NCBI RefSeq assembly: GCF_016744175.1
Contig: NZ_JADGEV010000017.1
Location: 1 to 64,000 of the forward strand
Length of the DNA stretch: 64,000 nt
From: Neptunomonas sp.
GTDB lineage: Bacteria > Pseudomonadota > Gammaproteobacteria > Pseudomonadales > Balneatricaceae
Reading direction: 5' to 3'
Made by a program: the position numbers and the translations under genes. Numbering within the stretch: position 1 is the stretch's first letter; each line of letters starts with the position of its first letter. Positions 24,491 through 33,817 of this stretch are shown one piece after another. The notes under the pieces were generated by a model, which did no database searches, was not told the DNA's origin, and saw only the letters and a list, made by a program, of their open reading frames with translations.

Positions 24491-25314
24491 TGAGTGAGCA
24501 AGATATTCTTGATCAGTCGCCGTTAGGCAATGAGACCGTTTATGTAAACGAATATACTCCGGATCTTTTGTTTCCTATTCAACGCGATACTAATTGGAAA
24601 AACCGTGGCATTGAGAGATCATCATTGCCATTTGTGGGTGAAGATATTTGGAATGGCTACGAGGTTTCTTGGCTTAATCTTAAAGGCAAACCTGTCGTTA
24701 GAATTGCTAGCTTTTTTATCCCAGCAGACTCTCAAAACATAATTGAATCAAAATCATTTAAGTTGTATTTGAATTCTTATAACTTGAGCCGGTTCGATAG
24801 TGATAGTGCCGTGATAAACCAGATGCAAAAAGACCTTTCTGAATCGGCGGGAGGGGCTGTTAAAGTTGAATTGTGCCACCCTGATCAAATGCCAAACTTG
24901 GGTCATTTCGAGGGCGAGTGTTTGGATGAGCTGGATATTGTGGTTGAAGACTACCGGCCTGCACCGAACTTGTTAAGTGTTGAGGGAAGTCAGGTTACAG
25001 AGGTATTGTACAGTCACCTATTAAAGTCTAACTGCCCTGTAACTGGGCAACCTGATTGGGCATCTATTCAAATCAAATACACAGGGTATAAAATTGATCA
25101 AGAAAACCTCCTGAAGTATTTTATTTCTTATCGTGAGCACGGTGATTTTCACGAGCAGTGTGTTGAAAATATCTTCATGGATATTTGGTCTCGATGCCAA
25201 CCTAAGTCATTAACTGTTTATGCTAGGTATGTTCGTCGTGGAGGGTTGGATATAAACCCATTGCGTAGCAGTGAACCTGTTATATCTACCAATTTAAGAT
25301 TAAGCCGGCAGTAA
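24490..25314 (+). CDS. queF: NADPH-dependent 7-cyano-7-deazaguanine reductase QueF
   Basis: QueF (274 aa) reduces preQ0 to preQ1 in queuosine tRNA modification. It is the long bimodular form. The N-terminal half carries the NADPH-binding motif ESKSFKLYLNS (about 86-96), and the C-terminal half carries the catalytic Cys182 in SNCPVTGQPDW with Asp189, then FISYREHGDFHEQCVENI. The start ATG overlaps the yadH stop by one base. No other queuosine gene lies nearby. Confidence 0.97.
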   Translation: MSEQDILDQSPLGNETVYVNEYTPDLLFPIQRDTNWKNRGIERSSLPFVGEDIWNGYEVSWLNLKGKPVVRIASFFIPADSQNIIESKSFKLYLNSYNLSRFDSDSAVINQMQKDLSESAGGAVKVELCHPDQMPNLGHFEGECLDELDIVVEDYRPAPNLLSVEGSQVTEVLYSHLLKSNCPVTGQPDWASIQIKYTGYKIDQENLLKYFISYREHGDFHEQCVENIFMDIWSRCQPKSLTVYARYVRRGGLDINPLRSSEPVISTNLRLSRQ

Positions 25315-25326
25315 GAGGGTGAGTAT

Positions 25327-25890
25327 ATGGATGCAATTGAAATGCTGCACAACCGGGTATCTGTTCCGGTATTGATTGAGCCTGCTCCTTCTAAGGATCA
25401 GTTAAATGTAATGTTTACGGCAGCATTAAGGGCTCCAGATCATGCAGGGTTGCAGCCGTGGCGCTTCCTAGTGATCGAGGGTGATGCTAGAAATGATTTA
25501 GGCGAACTTTTTGTAAAAGCGATGCGTGCTAAGGGAAATGATCTTGCTGATGATAAAGCGGCTAAGCTTCAGAAAAAGCCAATGCGCGCGCCAATGATAG
25601 TTGTGGCTATTGCTAAAATACAGCAGCACCTGAAAGTGCCTGAAGTTGAGCAAATTATAACAGCAGGGTGTGCGACCCATAGTTTGATTCTAGCCGCTTA
25701 TGCACAAGGCCTCGGTGCTATGTGGAGAACCGGTGAGATGGCCTTTGATCCTGTCGTGAAAGCGGGGTTAGGTCTACAAGCTCATGAACAAGTAATAGGT
25801 TTCCTTTATGTTGGAACGGCAAAGAGAATGCGAGAAGTTAATCAAATCAATGTTGATGGCGTGTTTTCTGACTGGAAAGGAAAAAGTTAA
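25327..25890 (+). CDS. ydjA: YdjA-like nitroreductase-family flavoprotein
   Basis: This 187-aa flavin reductase belongs to the minimal nitroreductase family. Marks are the N-terminal NRVSVP, RAPDHAGLQPWRFLVIEG, the FMN-contacting region RAPMIVVAIAKI, the helix SLILAAYAQGLGAMWRTG, and the end IGFLYVGTAK. Length matches YdjA. It follows queF by 12 bp and its stop overlaps the next start (TAATG). The physiological substrate is unknown. Confidence 0.9.
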   Translation: MDAIEMLHNRVSVPVLIEPAPSKDQLNVMFTAALRAPDHAGLQPWRFLVIEGDARNDLGELFVKAMRAKGNDLADDKAAKLQKKPMRAPMIVVAIAKIQQHLKVPEVEQIITAGCATHSLILAAYAQGLGAMWRTGEMAFDPVVKAGLGLQAHEQVIGFLYVGTAKRMREVNQINVDGVFSDWKGKS

Positions 25891-26348
25891 TGCCTACAAC
25901 ATCAAATCCAGAGCAGTTTCTAGTCTGGCTTAAAACACAAATACCACTGCTTAACCATATGGGTTTAGGTGAGCTGGAGTACGATGGAAAACGGCTTGTT
26001 TTACCTGCCGAATTAGCTCCAAACATTAATGATAAAGGAACGGGGTTTGGGGGGTCACTAGCGACGTTAGCAACTATTTCAGGATGGTGTTTGACGACGC
26101 TGCTGTTGAGAGAGCAATCATTGGATTGTGATGTCATGATTCGTGATTGCGAGATGCAATATATAGCTCCTATAACAAATGATTTTTATGCACAGGTGGT
26201 GGTGCCTAGCACCTTAGACGTAGATAGTTTTTTATTACGTTTAAAAGAGAAGGGGCGTGCACGCCTGGCACTTGATGTCTCAATTAAGCAGAACGGTATT
26301 GTGGCTTTAAAAATGACAGGAAATTACGTAGCTATTCAACGCACCTAG
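25890..26348 (+). CDS. YiiD C-terminal-like hotdog thioesterase
   Basis: This 152-aa protein is a single hotdog domain of the YiiD_C type. The helix MGLGELEYDGKRLVLPAELAPNIN, then GTGFGGSLATLATISGWCLT and the strands DVMIRDCEMQYIAPIT fit the family. Acyl-CoA or acyl-ACP thioesterase activity is inferred from the fold. The start codon overlaps the ydjA stop by one base, so it ends the yadGH-queF-ydjA operon. The GNAT half found in full-length YiiD is absent. Confidence 0.8.
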   Translation: MPTTSNPEQFLVWLKTQIPLLNHMGLGELEYDGKRLVLPAELAPNINDKGTGFGGSLATLATISGWCLTTLLLREQSLDCDVMIRDCEMQYIAPITNDFYAQVVVPSTLDVDSFLLRLKEKGRARLALDVSIKQNGIVALKMTGNYVAIQRT

Positions 26349-26354
26349 ACATGG

Positions 26355-26390
26355 TACTGATCACTCGTGACGTAAAATGAGCGATCAGTA
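26355..26390. terminator. Hairpin between convergent thioesterase and cyclophilin genes
   Basis: A 12-bp stem with one mismatch (TACTGATCACTC / GAGCGATCAGTA) encloses a 12-nt loop, just after the thioesterase stop and 24 bp before the cyclophilin stop. There is no long U tract; a bidirectional 3'-end structure is the likely role. Confidence 0.5.
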
Positions 26391-26413
26391 TGGCAATATG
26401 TTTTAGATAAATA

Positions 26414-26986
26414 TTAAAGCTGTTTGGTACTTAAAATTAAAATAGGCTGAGTAGGTACATCTCGGTAGCGTGAGCGAGTGGTTGTTTTAACTTTTCCTAT
26501 CGATTCTATAACCTCAATTCCTTTTATAACCTCTCCAAAAACTGTATATCCTGCGCGGTTTCCTACTGCGTCAAGATTGAGGTTGTCGACTAAGTTGATA
26601 AAGAATTGGTTCGTAGCACTATCAGGGTTTTGCGTTCTAGCCATAGCAATGGTGCCCCGTTTATTACTCAATCCATTGGTTGACTCGTTCTTGATTGGCT
26701 CGTGTACAGTTTTCTTTTTCATATCCTCTGTAAAGCCCCCGCCTTGAATCATGAACCCACTGATGACTCTATGAAACACGGTGTCTACGTACCCATCTTC
26801 GTTCACATATCGTAAGAAGTTTTCTACCGTTGCGGGTGCTTCGTTTTCAAAAAGTTCTAATGTAATACTGCCTACACTTGTTTCGAGCACTACTATGGGG
26901 TTCGTGCTTGTACTATCTGCACTAGATACTTGGCTGAAGAGAAGCACTGAAGTGATGAGTAGCAGTTTTTTGAATTGAGAAAACAT
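26414..26986 (-). CDS. Periplasmic cyclophilin-type peptidyl-prolyl isomerase
   Basis: This 190-aa PpiA-like cyclophilin accelerates cis-trans isomerisation of X-Pro bonds. The signal peptide runs to about residue 23 (ending QVSSADS). The catalytic domain shows FHRVISGFMIQGGGF, with the catalytic Arg in FHRV, and TIAMARTQNPDSATNQFFINLVDN. The ATG at 26986 is preferred over a TTG at 27007 because the signal peptide begins there. It is probably monocistronic. Confidence 0.92.
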   Translation of the reverse strand: MFSQFKKLLLITSVLLFSQVSSADSTSTNPIVVLETSVGSITLELFENEAPATVENFLRYVNEDGYVDTVFHRVISGFMIQGGGFTEDMKKKTVHEPIKNESTNGLSNKRGTIAMARTQNPDSATNQFFINLVDNLNLDAVGNRAGYTVFGEVIKGIEVIESIGKVKTTTRSRYRDVPTQPILILSTKQL

Positions 26987-27368
26987 AGATTCAAATGATC
27001 CTATCAAGAGTAAAAATTTAGGTAAGTTTACGTCAAAACAGGTACATGCAATAGTTATGGTTTTTACTTATTCACTATAAAGTCTAATTTGTTTTATGCC
27101 TTTTTTTAAATGTTGACTAGACTATCACATGAGAATTATGACGGAATGTGAATCGTATTAGATAAAGTGCATGTAGATGAATGTTTGAGCGATCGAGCTC
27201 TTAAGAGCATTTTTATACTCAGAGTAATTCTTACTATCAGATTCATTTTTTAAAATAATAAAGATTGTATTGGAGTATCTAGAAAAACTAGAGCTTTATG
27301 ATGGGATAAAAATAGTCCTCATTAACGATCAAAATTTAAAATAACAATACGAATTGAGGCTTATTACC
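26987..27368. other. AT-rich intergenic region upstream of first MCP
   Basis: About 380 bp without a credible gene lie between the divergent cyclophilin and MCP genes. It must contain both promoters. I see a 12-bp palindrome (GCTCTTAAGAGC, 27197-27208) followed by ATTTTTA, and the MCP ribosome site GAGG at 27356-27359. A possible flagellar sigma-28 element (TAAAGTCT...GCC near 27080-27105) is too weak to claim. Confidence 0.4.
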
Positions 27369-29060
27369 ATGAGTGCGTTAAAGCTCAAACATAAAATGCT
27401 ATTGCTAACTATCATACCTTTAGTGCTGGCTATTCTAGTCGTTATGCTAGTGGTTAACGTGAAATTGGGAGAGATGGGTGAGCGTGAAATAGCTAGTATC
27501 CGCTCAAGTATGATGCAAGCAAAACAAGAAACAGCAAAGTCTTTTATGGATATGGCACTCAGTGCGGTCAAACCCATTGTTGATAGAGCTTCAGGGCCCG
27601 ACGATAGTAAAGCAAAAGAAAAAGTAGCTGAAATACTTAGGTCAATTACTTATGGTGAGAAGAAAGATGGCTATGTCTTTGTTTATGATTACTCCGGTAC
27701 CGCAATTGCTATGCGGCCCAAGCCTGCTTTAGAGGGCAAGAACTTAATAAACCTTAAAGACCCTAATGGTGTCTATATTATTAAAGAGGTGATTAACAAG
27801 GCTAAGCAAGGAGGAGGTTTTGTTACTTATATTTGGCATAAACCTTCAAAGGATATGGATGTCAAAAAGCTTAGTTATGCCTTAGGGATTACAAAATTTG
27901 GTTGGATGTTAGGTACTGGTTTTTATATTGATGATATTGATGATGTGGTTGCCGATACACAGAATATCATTGACGCGAAAATGGCTCAGACCATGATGGT
28001 TATTGCGGGGGTTGGCGGAATATTACTTATTTTCTTTATTTTTGTTGCCTTGTATATGGCAGGGAAAGTAACACAGCCATTGCGTGATACTGCCGAAGCG
28101 CTGATTGATATCAGCCAAGGAGAAGGTGATTTAACACGTCGATTAAAAGTGGTTTCAAATGATGAAGTGGGTCAGGTCTCGCAGGGTTTCAATGATTTCG
28201 CGGATAAAATACAACATCTTGTAATTGATCTAAAAGAAGGCATTGCTGACCTATCAAACTCGACATCACAAATGAGTACTGTTGTTACTAAAACTCATTC
28301 AGATGTGCAAAAGCAGCGGCATGAAACAGCGCAAGCAGCGGCAGCTGTACATGAGATGGCAGCAGCGGTTCAGGAAGTGGCAGGTAATGCAGTAGGCGCT
28401 GCTTCAGCCGCTCAAGAAGCGGATAGTGAAACACTTAGCGGACAAAAAATTGTAGAAGACACCATTGTCGCCATAAAAGCTCTATCAGATGATGTGAATA
28501 AAGCATCTGATGTTATTGGCCAATTAGATGTCGATGCTGACAAGATAGGTAACGTTGTTAATGTTATTAAAGAGATTGCAGGACAAACAAATTTATTGGC
28601 ACTAAATGCTGCCATTGAGGCCGCCCGTGCAGGAGAATTTGGACGTGGCTTCTCCGTTGTTGCTGATGAAGTGAGAACACTAGCAAATAGAACTCAACAA
28701 AGTACGCAAGAAATACAAAGTATGATTGAGCGATTGCAAGCGGGAGCAAGAGAGGCTGTTGGGGTCATGGATACCAGCAAGGCTCAAAGTGTGGCGACGG
28801 TTGAGAGGGCGGCGGAAGCGAGTGGATCATTAACGGTAATTACAGGCTCAGTGAGCACCATTACAGAAATGAACACGCAAATAGCCAGTGCCGCTGAAGA
28901 GCAGACGGCAGTCGCTGATGAGATTAGTAAAAATGTTCAGCAAGTAGCAGATATAGCAGAACACTCCGCGAGTAATGCGGACGCATTGTCTGACACGACA
29001 AAAGAGATGTCAGCCCTGGAGCAGCGCTTATTAAGAATTGTGAATCAATTTAAAGTGTAA
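27369..29060 (+). CDS. Methyl-accepting chemotaxis protein, sCache_2 type (twin A)
   Basis: This 563-aa chemoreceptor has TM1 (about 9-30), a periplasmic single-Cache (sCache_2) sensor (about 35-185, with [25 protein letters not shown] and [14 protein letters not shown]), TM2 (about 190-212), HAMP, and the signalling domain with hairpin tip [21 protein letters not shown]. There is no C-terminal NWETF-type CheR tether. The ATG at 27369 has GAGG 9 bp upstream. It is followed by a terminator and a second, nearly identical gene. sCache_2 receptors often bind small organic acids, but the ligand here is not known. Confidence 0.95.
   Translation: MSALKLKHKMLLLTIIPLVLAILVVMLVVNVKLGEMGEREIASIRSSMMQAKQETAKSFMDMALSAVKPIVDRASGPDDSKAKEKVAEILRSITYGEKKDGYVFVYDYSGTAIAMRPKPALEGKNLINLKDPNGVYIIKEVINKAKQGGGFVTYIWHKPSKDMDVKKLSYALGITKFGWMLGTGFYIDDIDDVVADTQNIIDAKMAQTMMVIAGVGGILLIFFIFVALYMAGKVTQPLRDTAEALIDISQGEGDLTRRLKVVSNDEVGQVSQGFNDFADKIQHLVIDLKEGIADLSNSTSQMSTVVTKTHSDVQKQRHETAQAAAAVHEMAAAVQEVAGNAVGAASAAQEADSETLSGQKIVEDTIVAIKALSDDVNKASDVIGQLDVDADKIGNVVNVIKEIAGQTNLLALNAAIEAARAGEFGRGFSVVADEVRTLANRTQQSTQEIQSMIERLQAGAREAVGVMDTSKAQSVATVERAAEASGSLTVITGSVSTITEMNTQIASAAEEQTAVADEISKNVQQVADIAEHSASNADALSDTTKEMSALEQRLLRIVNQFKV
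27630..28927 (+). repeat. 1298-bp repeat shared by the twin MCP genes, copy A
   Basis: On reading both copies side by side, this stretch matches 29794-31091 base for base. The flanking 5' (about 260 bp) and 3' (about 130 bp) coding ends differ at many silent and a few coding positions. Confidence 0.85.
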
Positions 29061-29532
29061 ATTTCGTAAAGCCTAATATGCCGGTAGCGTGATTCCATGC
29101 TGCCGGCATTTTTATATGGGCCAATTTTTTTATCCCGCACTAATTGTATAAAAACTCTTACGTAATGCTGAAGTATTTAGATTTTCATTAATTTGTTTTT
29201 GGCTGTATAGGTGTTTTTTGTACACACCGTTTGTAGTCTGTCGTTGTGATGTAAGTCAATGGAAAGCTGGATCAGTTTTAGCTATTTCGATTTTTATGAC
29301 TAAGCTGTAAATAGAAGCTTGGTACTTGAGTACTTTATTTGAAGTTGAGAGAAGTAGTTACGAGTAATTATTACACAAGGGTAACCACTTGAGTTGTGGA
29401 TAAAAGCCCATTCGGACAATGTTTTTGAAAGTAGTCAGCATTTTCGAAACCCAAAAGTCATAGGTTTCAAGTCGGGATAGATGGAACTGTTCTCATTAAA
29501 ATGTAAAGTAATATGAGTTGAGGATTCCTACC
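29061..29532. other. Intergenic region between the twin MCP genes
   Basis: These 472 bp hold the terminator of the first MCP gene and the promoter region of the second. No open gene of useful length is supported. The last bases before the second start (TTGAGG...ACCATGAGTGC) resemble those before the first gene, but the rest of the spacer does not obviously match the region upstream of twin A. A run resembling a sigma-28 element (CAAAAG near 29452 and CGGGATAG near 29473) is suggestive only. Confidence 0.4.
29078..29114 (+). terminator. Rho-independent terminator after MCP twin A
   Basis: An 11-bp stem (ATGCCGGTAGC / GCTGCCGGCAT, one wobble pair) with a 10-nt loop is followed by a T run, 17 bp after the stop. 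The same stem sequence recurs after twin B. Confidence 0.88.
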
Positions 29533-31224
29533 ATGAGTGCATTAAAGCTCAAGCATAAAATGTTATTGCTAACGATCATACCTTTGGTGCTGGCTATCCT
29601 AGTCGTCATGCTGGTGGTCAAAGTGAAGTTGGGTGAAATGGGTGAGCGTGAAATAGCCACCATCCGCTCAAGTATGATGCAAGCAAAACAAGAAACAGCA
29701 AAGTCTTTTATGGATATGGCACTCAGTGCTGTAAAACCTATTGTTGATAGAGCTTCAGGGCCCGACGACAGCAAAGCCAAAGAGCAAGTGGCGGAAATAC
29801 TTAGGTCAATTACTTATGGTGAGAAGAAAGATGGCTATGTCTTTGTTTATGATTACTCCGGTACCGCAATTGCTATGCGGCCCAAGCCTGCTTTAGAGGG
29901 CAAGAACTTAATAAACCTTAAAGACCCTAATGGTGTCTATATTATTAAAGAGGTGATTAACAAGGCTAAGCAAGGAGGAGGTTTTGTTACTTATATTTGG
30001 CATAAACCTTCAAAGGATATGGATGTCAAAAAGCTTAGTTATGCCTTAGGGATTACAAAATTTGGTTGGATGTTAGGTACTGGTTTTTATATTGATGATA
30101 TTGATGATGTGGTTGCCGATACACAGAATATCATTGACGCGAAAATGGCTCAGACCATGATGGTTATTGCGGGGGTTGGCGGAATATTACTTATTTTCTT
30201 TATTTTTGTTGCCTTGTATATGGCAGGGAAAGTAACACAGCCATTGCGTGATACTGCCGAAGCGCTGATTGATATCAGCCAAGGAGAAGGTGATTTAACA
30301 CGTCGATTAAAAGTGGTTTCAAATGATGAAGTGGGTCAGGTCTCGCAGGGTTTCAATGATTTCGCGGATAAAATACAACATCTTGTAATTGATCTAAAAG
30401 AAGGCATTGCTGACCTATCAAACTCGACATCACAAATGAGTACTGTTGTTACTAAAACTCATTCAGATGTGCAAAAGCAGCGGCATGAAACAGCGCAAGC
30501 AGCGGCAGCTGTACATGAGATGGCAGCAGCGGTTCAGGAAGTGGCAGGTAATGCAGTAGGCGCTGCTTCAGCCGCTCAAGAAGCGGATAGTGAAACACTT
30601 AGCGGACAAAAAATTGTAGAAGACACCATTGTCGCCATAAAAGCTCTATCAGATGATGTGAATAAAGCATCTGATGTTATTGGCCAATTAGATGTCGATG
30701 CTGACAAGATAGGTAACGTTGTTAATGTTATTAAAGAGATTGCAGGACAAACAAATTTATTGGCACTAAATGCTGCCATTGAGGCCGCCCGTGCAGGAGA
30801 ATTTGGACGTGGCTTCTCCGTTGTTGCTGATGAAGTGAGAACACTAGCAAATAGAACTCAACAAAGTACGCAAGAAATACAAAGTATGATTGAGCGATTG
30901 CAAGCGGGAGCAAGAGAGGCTGTTGGGGTCATGGATACCAGCAAGGCTCAAAGTGTGGCGACGGTTGAGAGGGCGGCGGAAGCGAGTGGATCATTAACGG
31001 TAATTACAGGCTCAGTGAGCACCATTACAGAAATGAACACGCAAATAGCCAGTGCCGCTGAAGAGCAGACGGCAGTCGCTGATGAGATTAGCAAAAATGT
31101 TCAGCAAATTGCAGACATAGCGGAGCATTCTGCTAGTAATGCGGATGCTTTGTCTGATACGACAAAAGAGATGTCAGCCCTGGAGCAACGCTTACTAAGA
31201 ATAGTAAATCAATTTAAAGTGTAA
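29533..31224 (+). CDS. Methyl-accepting chemotaxis protein, sCache_2 type (twin B)
   Basis: This 563-aa chemoreceptor differs from twin A at only a handful of residues: an Asn-to-Lys and a Ser-to-Thr near TM1, a Lys-to-Gln around residue 83, and a Val-to-Ile near the C-terminus. The sensor domain from about residue 88 onward is identical in the two, so ligand range should be the same. Domain order and lack of a CheR tether are as in twin A. The ATG at 29533 has GAGG 9 bp upstream. It has its own upstream region and terminator, so the two genes may differ in expression. Confidence 0.95.
   Translation: MSALKLKHKMLLLTIIPLVLAILVVMLVVKVKLGEMGEREIATIRSSMMQAKQETAKSFMDMALSAVKPIVDRASGPDDSKAKEQVAEILRSITYGEKKDGYVFVYDYSGTAIAMRPKPALEGKNLINLKDPNGVYIIKEVINKAKQGGGFVTYIWHKPSKDMDVKKLSYALGITKFGWMLGTGFYIDDIDDVVADTQNIIDAKMAQTMMVIAGVGGILLIFFIFVALYMAGKVTQPLRDTAEALIDISQGEGDLTRRLKVVSNDEVGQVSQGFNDFADKIQHLVIDLKEGIADLSNSTSQMSTVVTKTHSDVQKQRHETAQAAAAVHEMAAAVQEVAGNAVGAASAAQEADSETLSGQKIVEDTIVAIKALSDDVNKASDVIGQLDVDADKIGNVVNVIKEIAGQTNLLALNAAIEAARAGEFGRGFSVVADEVRTLANRTQQSTQEIQSMIERLQAGAREAVGVMDTSKAQSVATVERAAEASGSLTVITGSVSTITEMNTQIASAAEEQTAVADEISKNVQQIADIAEHSASNADALSDTTKEMSALEQRLLRIVNQFKV
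29794..31091 (+). repeat. 1298-bp repeat shared by the twin MCP genes, copy B
   Basis: This is the second copy of the segment at 27630-28927, at a constant offset of 2164 bp. It covers most of the sensor, TM2, HAMP and signalling domains. Confidence 0.85.
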
Positions 31225-31242
31225 CTTTGCTTAAGCGCTAAT

Positions 31243-31279
31243 ATGCCGGTAGTGTGCACTCATGCTACCGGCATTTTTA
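31243..31279 (+). terminator. Rho-independent terminator after MCP twin B
   Basis: A perfect 10-bp stem (ATGCCGGTAG / CTACCGGCAT) with a 12-nt loop is followed by five T, 18 bp after the stop. Confidence 0.9.
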
Positions 31280-31322
31280 TGTACAACTACAATATCAAGA
31301 GCAACCAATAGGGAATAGATAA

Positions 31323-32645
31323 ATGATGCAGTGGGATAAACTGCTAACGGTAAAACGTTATGGGCATGAATCGATGGGTACTCCTGAAATAGGGCGTAGT
31401 CATTTTCATAAAGACCACGACCGTGTTGTTTTCTCCAGTGCATTTAGGCGCTTAGGGCGTAAAACACAAGTACATCCACTTGTGTTGAATGATCATATTC
31501 ATACGCGCTTAACGCACTCAATAGAAGTAGGTAGTGTAGGGCGAACACTGGGCATTAGGGTTGGTGAGTTATTAGCATCTAGTCTTCCTGAGTGGGCGAG
31601 TTCTCATGATATTGGAATGATCGTGCAATCAGCGTGCTTGGCGCATGATATTGGTAACCCCCCTTTTGGACATGCCGGTGAGTTTGCTATAAGGGACTGG
31701 TTTAAACAGTCAAAAGGGGCTGACTTTTTAAAACCGCTTTCAACATTAGAATGTTTAGATTTGGAAACTTTTGAGGGGAATGCTCAAGGGTTTCGAGTTG
31801 TTACCTGTATTGAAAACCACTTATATGATGGAGGGTTACGTTTAACATACCCGACATTAGGAACGTTGTTGAAATACCCTTGGACAGCAGAGCACGCGAT
31901 AGGAAAAGGGAAGTTTAGTTGTTATTTAACAGAAAAAGATACACTGACCAAATTAGCTCATGAGTTAGGTTTAGTGCCACTAGGGCATAACTGTTGGAGT
32001 CGTCATCCCTTAGCATTCTTGATGGAGGCCGCTGATGATATTTGTTATGCGATATTAGATTTAGAAGATGCTATTGAGCTGAATATTCTTACTTTTGATG
32101 CCATTAAACCTATTTTGTTACAGTTGTGTGGCGATGCAGAGTTTGAAGATGGAATATTTTATAGCCAAGCGTCAGCAAGGCGAAAAATTTCCGCGTTAAG
32201 AGGGAAGGCGATGGAGAATATGGTTAATTCTGCAGTCGCTGCTTTTACAAAGCATTATTCATCAATTATGGCAGGACAGTATCAGGGAGAGTTATTACTA
32301 GATGGTGACTCAGGGGTAAAAGAAGGGCTAAGTGCAGCGAAAGCTTTAGCAAAGAACCAGATCTTTCCGGACACACGAAAGACCGAATTAGAAGTCGGAG
32401 CTTATAGTTGTTTAGGTATTTTGCTGGATGCTTTTTGCCATGCTGTGTTTGAGCAGTACCAAAATGGAAGCGCGGAGGGTTTAAGTTATCGTAGTGAAAA
32501 AATTATGAGCTTAATGGGGATTCATGCTCCAGATCCAAGTTGGACGTTGTATCATGCTTACATGAGGGCTCTGGATTTTATCAGCGGAATGACTGACAAT
32601 TACGCCGCTTATTTAGCTAGACAAATTGGTGGATTATCCCGCTAG
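31323..32645 (+). CDS. dgt: Deoxyguanosinetriphosphate triphosphohydrolase (dGTPase)
   Basis: This 440-aa HD-domain dNTP triphosphohydrolase releases tripolyphosphate from dGTP and possibly other dNTPs. Marks are FSSAFRRLGRKTQVHPL, then the metal ligands H65 (TRLTHSIEVG) and H108-D109 (CLAHDIGNPPFGHAGE), with a further Asp in EAADDICYAILDLEDA. Length is between short bacterial dGTPase-like proteins and E. coli Dgt (505 aa). The ATG has AGGGA 9-10 bp upstream. It is the first gene of a run with yciH and the retropepsin gene. Confidence 0.93.
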   Translation: MMQWDKLLTVKRYGHESMGTPEIGRSHFHKDHDRVVFSSAFRRLGRKTQVHPLVLNDHIHTRLTHSIEVGSVGRTLGIRVGELLASSLPEWASSHDIGMIVQSACLAHDIGNPPFGHAGEFAIRDWFKQSKGADFLKPLSTLECLDLETFEGNAQGFRVVTCIENHLYDGGLRLTYPTLGTLLKYPWTAEHAIGKGKFSCYLTEKDTLTKLAHELGLVPLGHNCWSRHPLAFLMEAADDICYAILDLEDAIELNILTFDAIKPILLQLCGDAEFEDGIFYSQASARRKISALRGKAMENMVNSAVAAFTKHYSSIMAGQYQGELLLDGDSGVKEGLSAAKALAKNQIFPDTRKTELEVGAYSCLGILLDAFCHAVFEQYQNGSAEGLSYRSEKIMSLMGIHAPDPSWTLYHAYMRALDFISGMTDNYAAYLARQIGGLSR

Positions 32646-32655
32646 GAAAGAGAAA

Positions 32656-33030
32656 ATGGCATCATTACAAGATCAGCTTAGTCGCTTGGTTTATTCTACA
32701 GAAGCAGGGGATGTTTGCCCTGATTGTAGAAAACCTCAAAAAGAATGTTGTTGTCAGGAAAATATCGATAGTGAGCGAATTGCTTCTTTGGATGGTGTGA
32801 TTCGCATACGTCGTGAGACATCGGGACGAAAAGGGAAAGGGGTTACCACTGTATCAGGTGTCCCGCTTACAGGTGCTGAGTTAAAGAAGCTCACTAAACG
32901 ACTGAAGCAACATTGTGGCACCGGCGGTGCTCTAAAAGATGGCGTGATAGAAATTCAAGGCGATCATAGAGAGAGTATTAAAACTTTGCTTGAGACGTTG
33001 AATTACACCGTAAAACTAGCAGGAGGCTAG
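32656..33030 (+). CDS. yciH: SUI1/eIF1-family translation factor YciH
   Basis: This 124-aa protein has an N-terminal Cys cluster (CPDCRKPQKECCC) and the SUI1 domain (IRIRRETSGRKGKGVTTVSGVP, LKQHCGTGGALKDGVIEIQGDH). YciH is proposed to act on initiation fidelity on the ribosome. The ATG at 32656 is preferred because AGGAAAGAG lies just upstream and no overlap with dgt is then needed. It is 10 bp after dgt and 5 bp before the next gene. Confidence 0.93.
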   Translation: MASLQDQLSRLVYSTEAGDVCPDCRKPQKECCCQENIDSERIASLDGVIRIRRETSGRKGKGVTTVSGVPLTGAELKKLTKRLKQHCGTGGALKDGVIEIQGDHRESIKTLLETLNYTVKLAGG

Positions 33031-33035
33031 GCTAA

Positions 33036-33785
33036 ATGCCAAAGAAAAAGTGTAGACGTTGTCAGCAAATAAGAGTCGTGGCTATTGTATTCAGTATGGT
33101 CGCTATTTTGTTATTGATGATGATGGGTAAATCGCAAGCAGAAGTTTACAAATATACCGATGAAAATGGGAAACAAGTTTTTGTTGGAAGCCTGAGTCAG
33201 ATTCCACAAAAATATAAAAAGAAGACGGAGCTTAACAAGCCTTCTGATGAAGTCAGTAACTCGAGTAATTTTTCTGCGAAGAATGAAAAAGCATCAAACT
33301 CCTTAAAAGCTCGTTCTAAAATAAGGCGTTTAGAACGTTTGATGGCTCAAATGGAAACGCCAGTCAAAATTGTAAGAAACCAAGTGCTGATACCTGTTTT
33401 GGTGACATATCATGGCAAGGAGGCGAATGTTCATATGTTGATGGATACTGGGGCCAGTGGTACTGTTTTCCATCGTGATGCACTGGCACGTCTGGAGGCT
33501 GCGAGCCAATCGGCAGGGTATGCTCGGGTAGCAGGCGGAGGGATAATCAGGGTAAGCAGCATAGAGTTCGATCGAATTAAGGTTGGGCCTTATAAAGCTA
33601 AAAACATTCGTTCATTTATTATCGATAATAAATCGCCTGGTGGTACCTTTGATGGTCTTCTGGGTATGGATTTTTTAATGAATGTTAAGTACGAAGTCGA
33701 TTATCAAAGACAAGTGATTATTTGGAATCCAGAAGGCTACAAGGAGATGGAAGAGCGTCTAAAAGAGGCACAATCAACTCCTTGA
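33036..33785 (+). CDS. DUF4124-retropepsin-like aspartic protease
   Basis: This 249-aa protein has an N-terminal membrane anchor or signal (about residues 12-34), a DUF4124 motif (EVYKYTDENGKQVFV), a polar Lys-rich linker, and a retropepsin-like domain with the catalytic motif DTGASGT (137-143) and the flap/second half GGTFDGLLGMDFL. Such single-domain aspartic proteases are presumed to act as dimers in the periplasm. The ATG follows yciH by 5 bp. Substrate unknown; activity is inferred from the intact DTGA motif. Confidence 0.85.
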   Translation: MPKKKCRRCQQIRVVAIVFSMVAILLLMMMGKSQAEVYKYTDENGKQVFVGSLSQIPQKYKKKTELNKPSDEVSNSSNFSAKNEKASNSLKARSKIRRLERLMAQMETPVKIVRNQVLIPVLVTYHGKEANVHMLMDTGASGTVFHRDALARLEAASQSAGYARVAGGGIIRVSSIEFDRIKVGPYKAKNIRSFIIDNKSPGGTFDGLLGMDFLMNVKYEVDYQRQVIIWNPEGYKEMEERLKEAQSTP

Positions 33786-33817
33786 ATGTAGAGGTGTATC
33801 TTCTTATCTTTATTTTA

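Noticed and set aside
27079-27105. A flagellar sigma-28 promoter upstream of the first MCP gene
   Set aside because: The -35-like TAAAGTCT is fair but the -10 region (GCCTTTTT) departs too far from GCCGATAA.
29061-29532. A mobile element explaining the MCP duplication
   Set aside because: No transposase, terminal repeats or target duplications are seen; tandem duplication plus gene conversion is sufficient.
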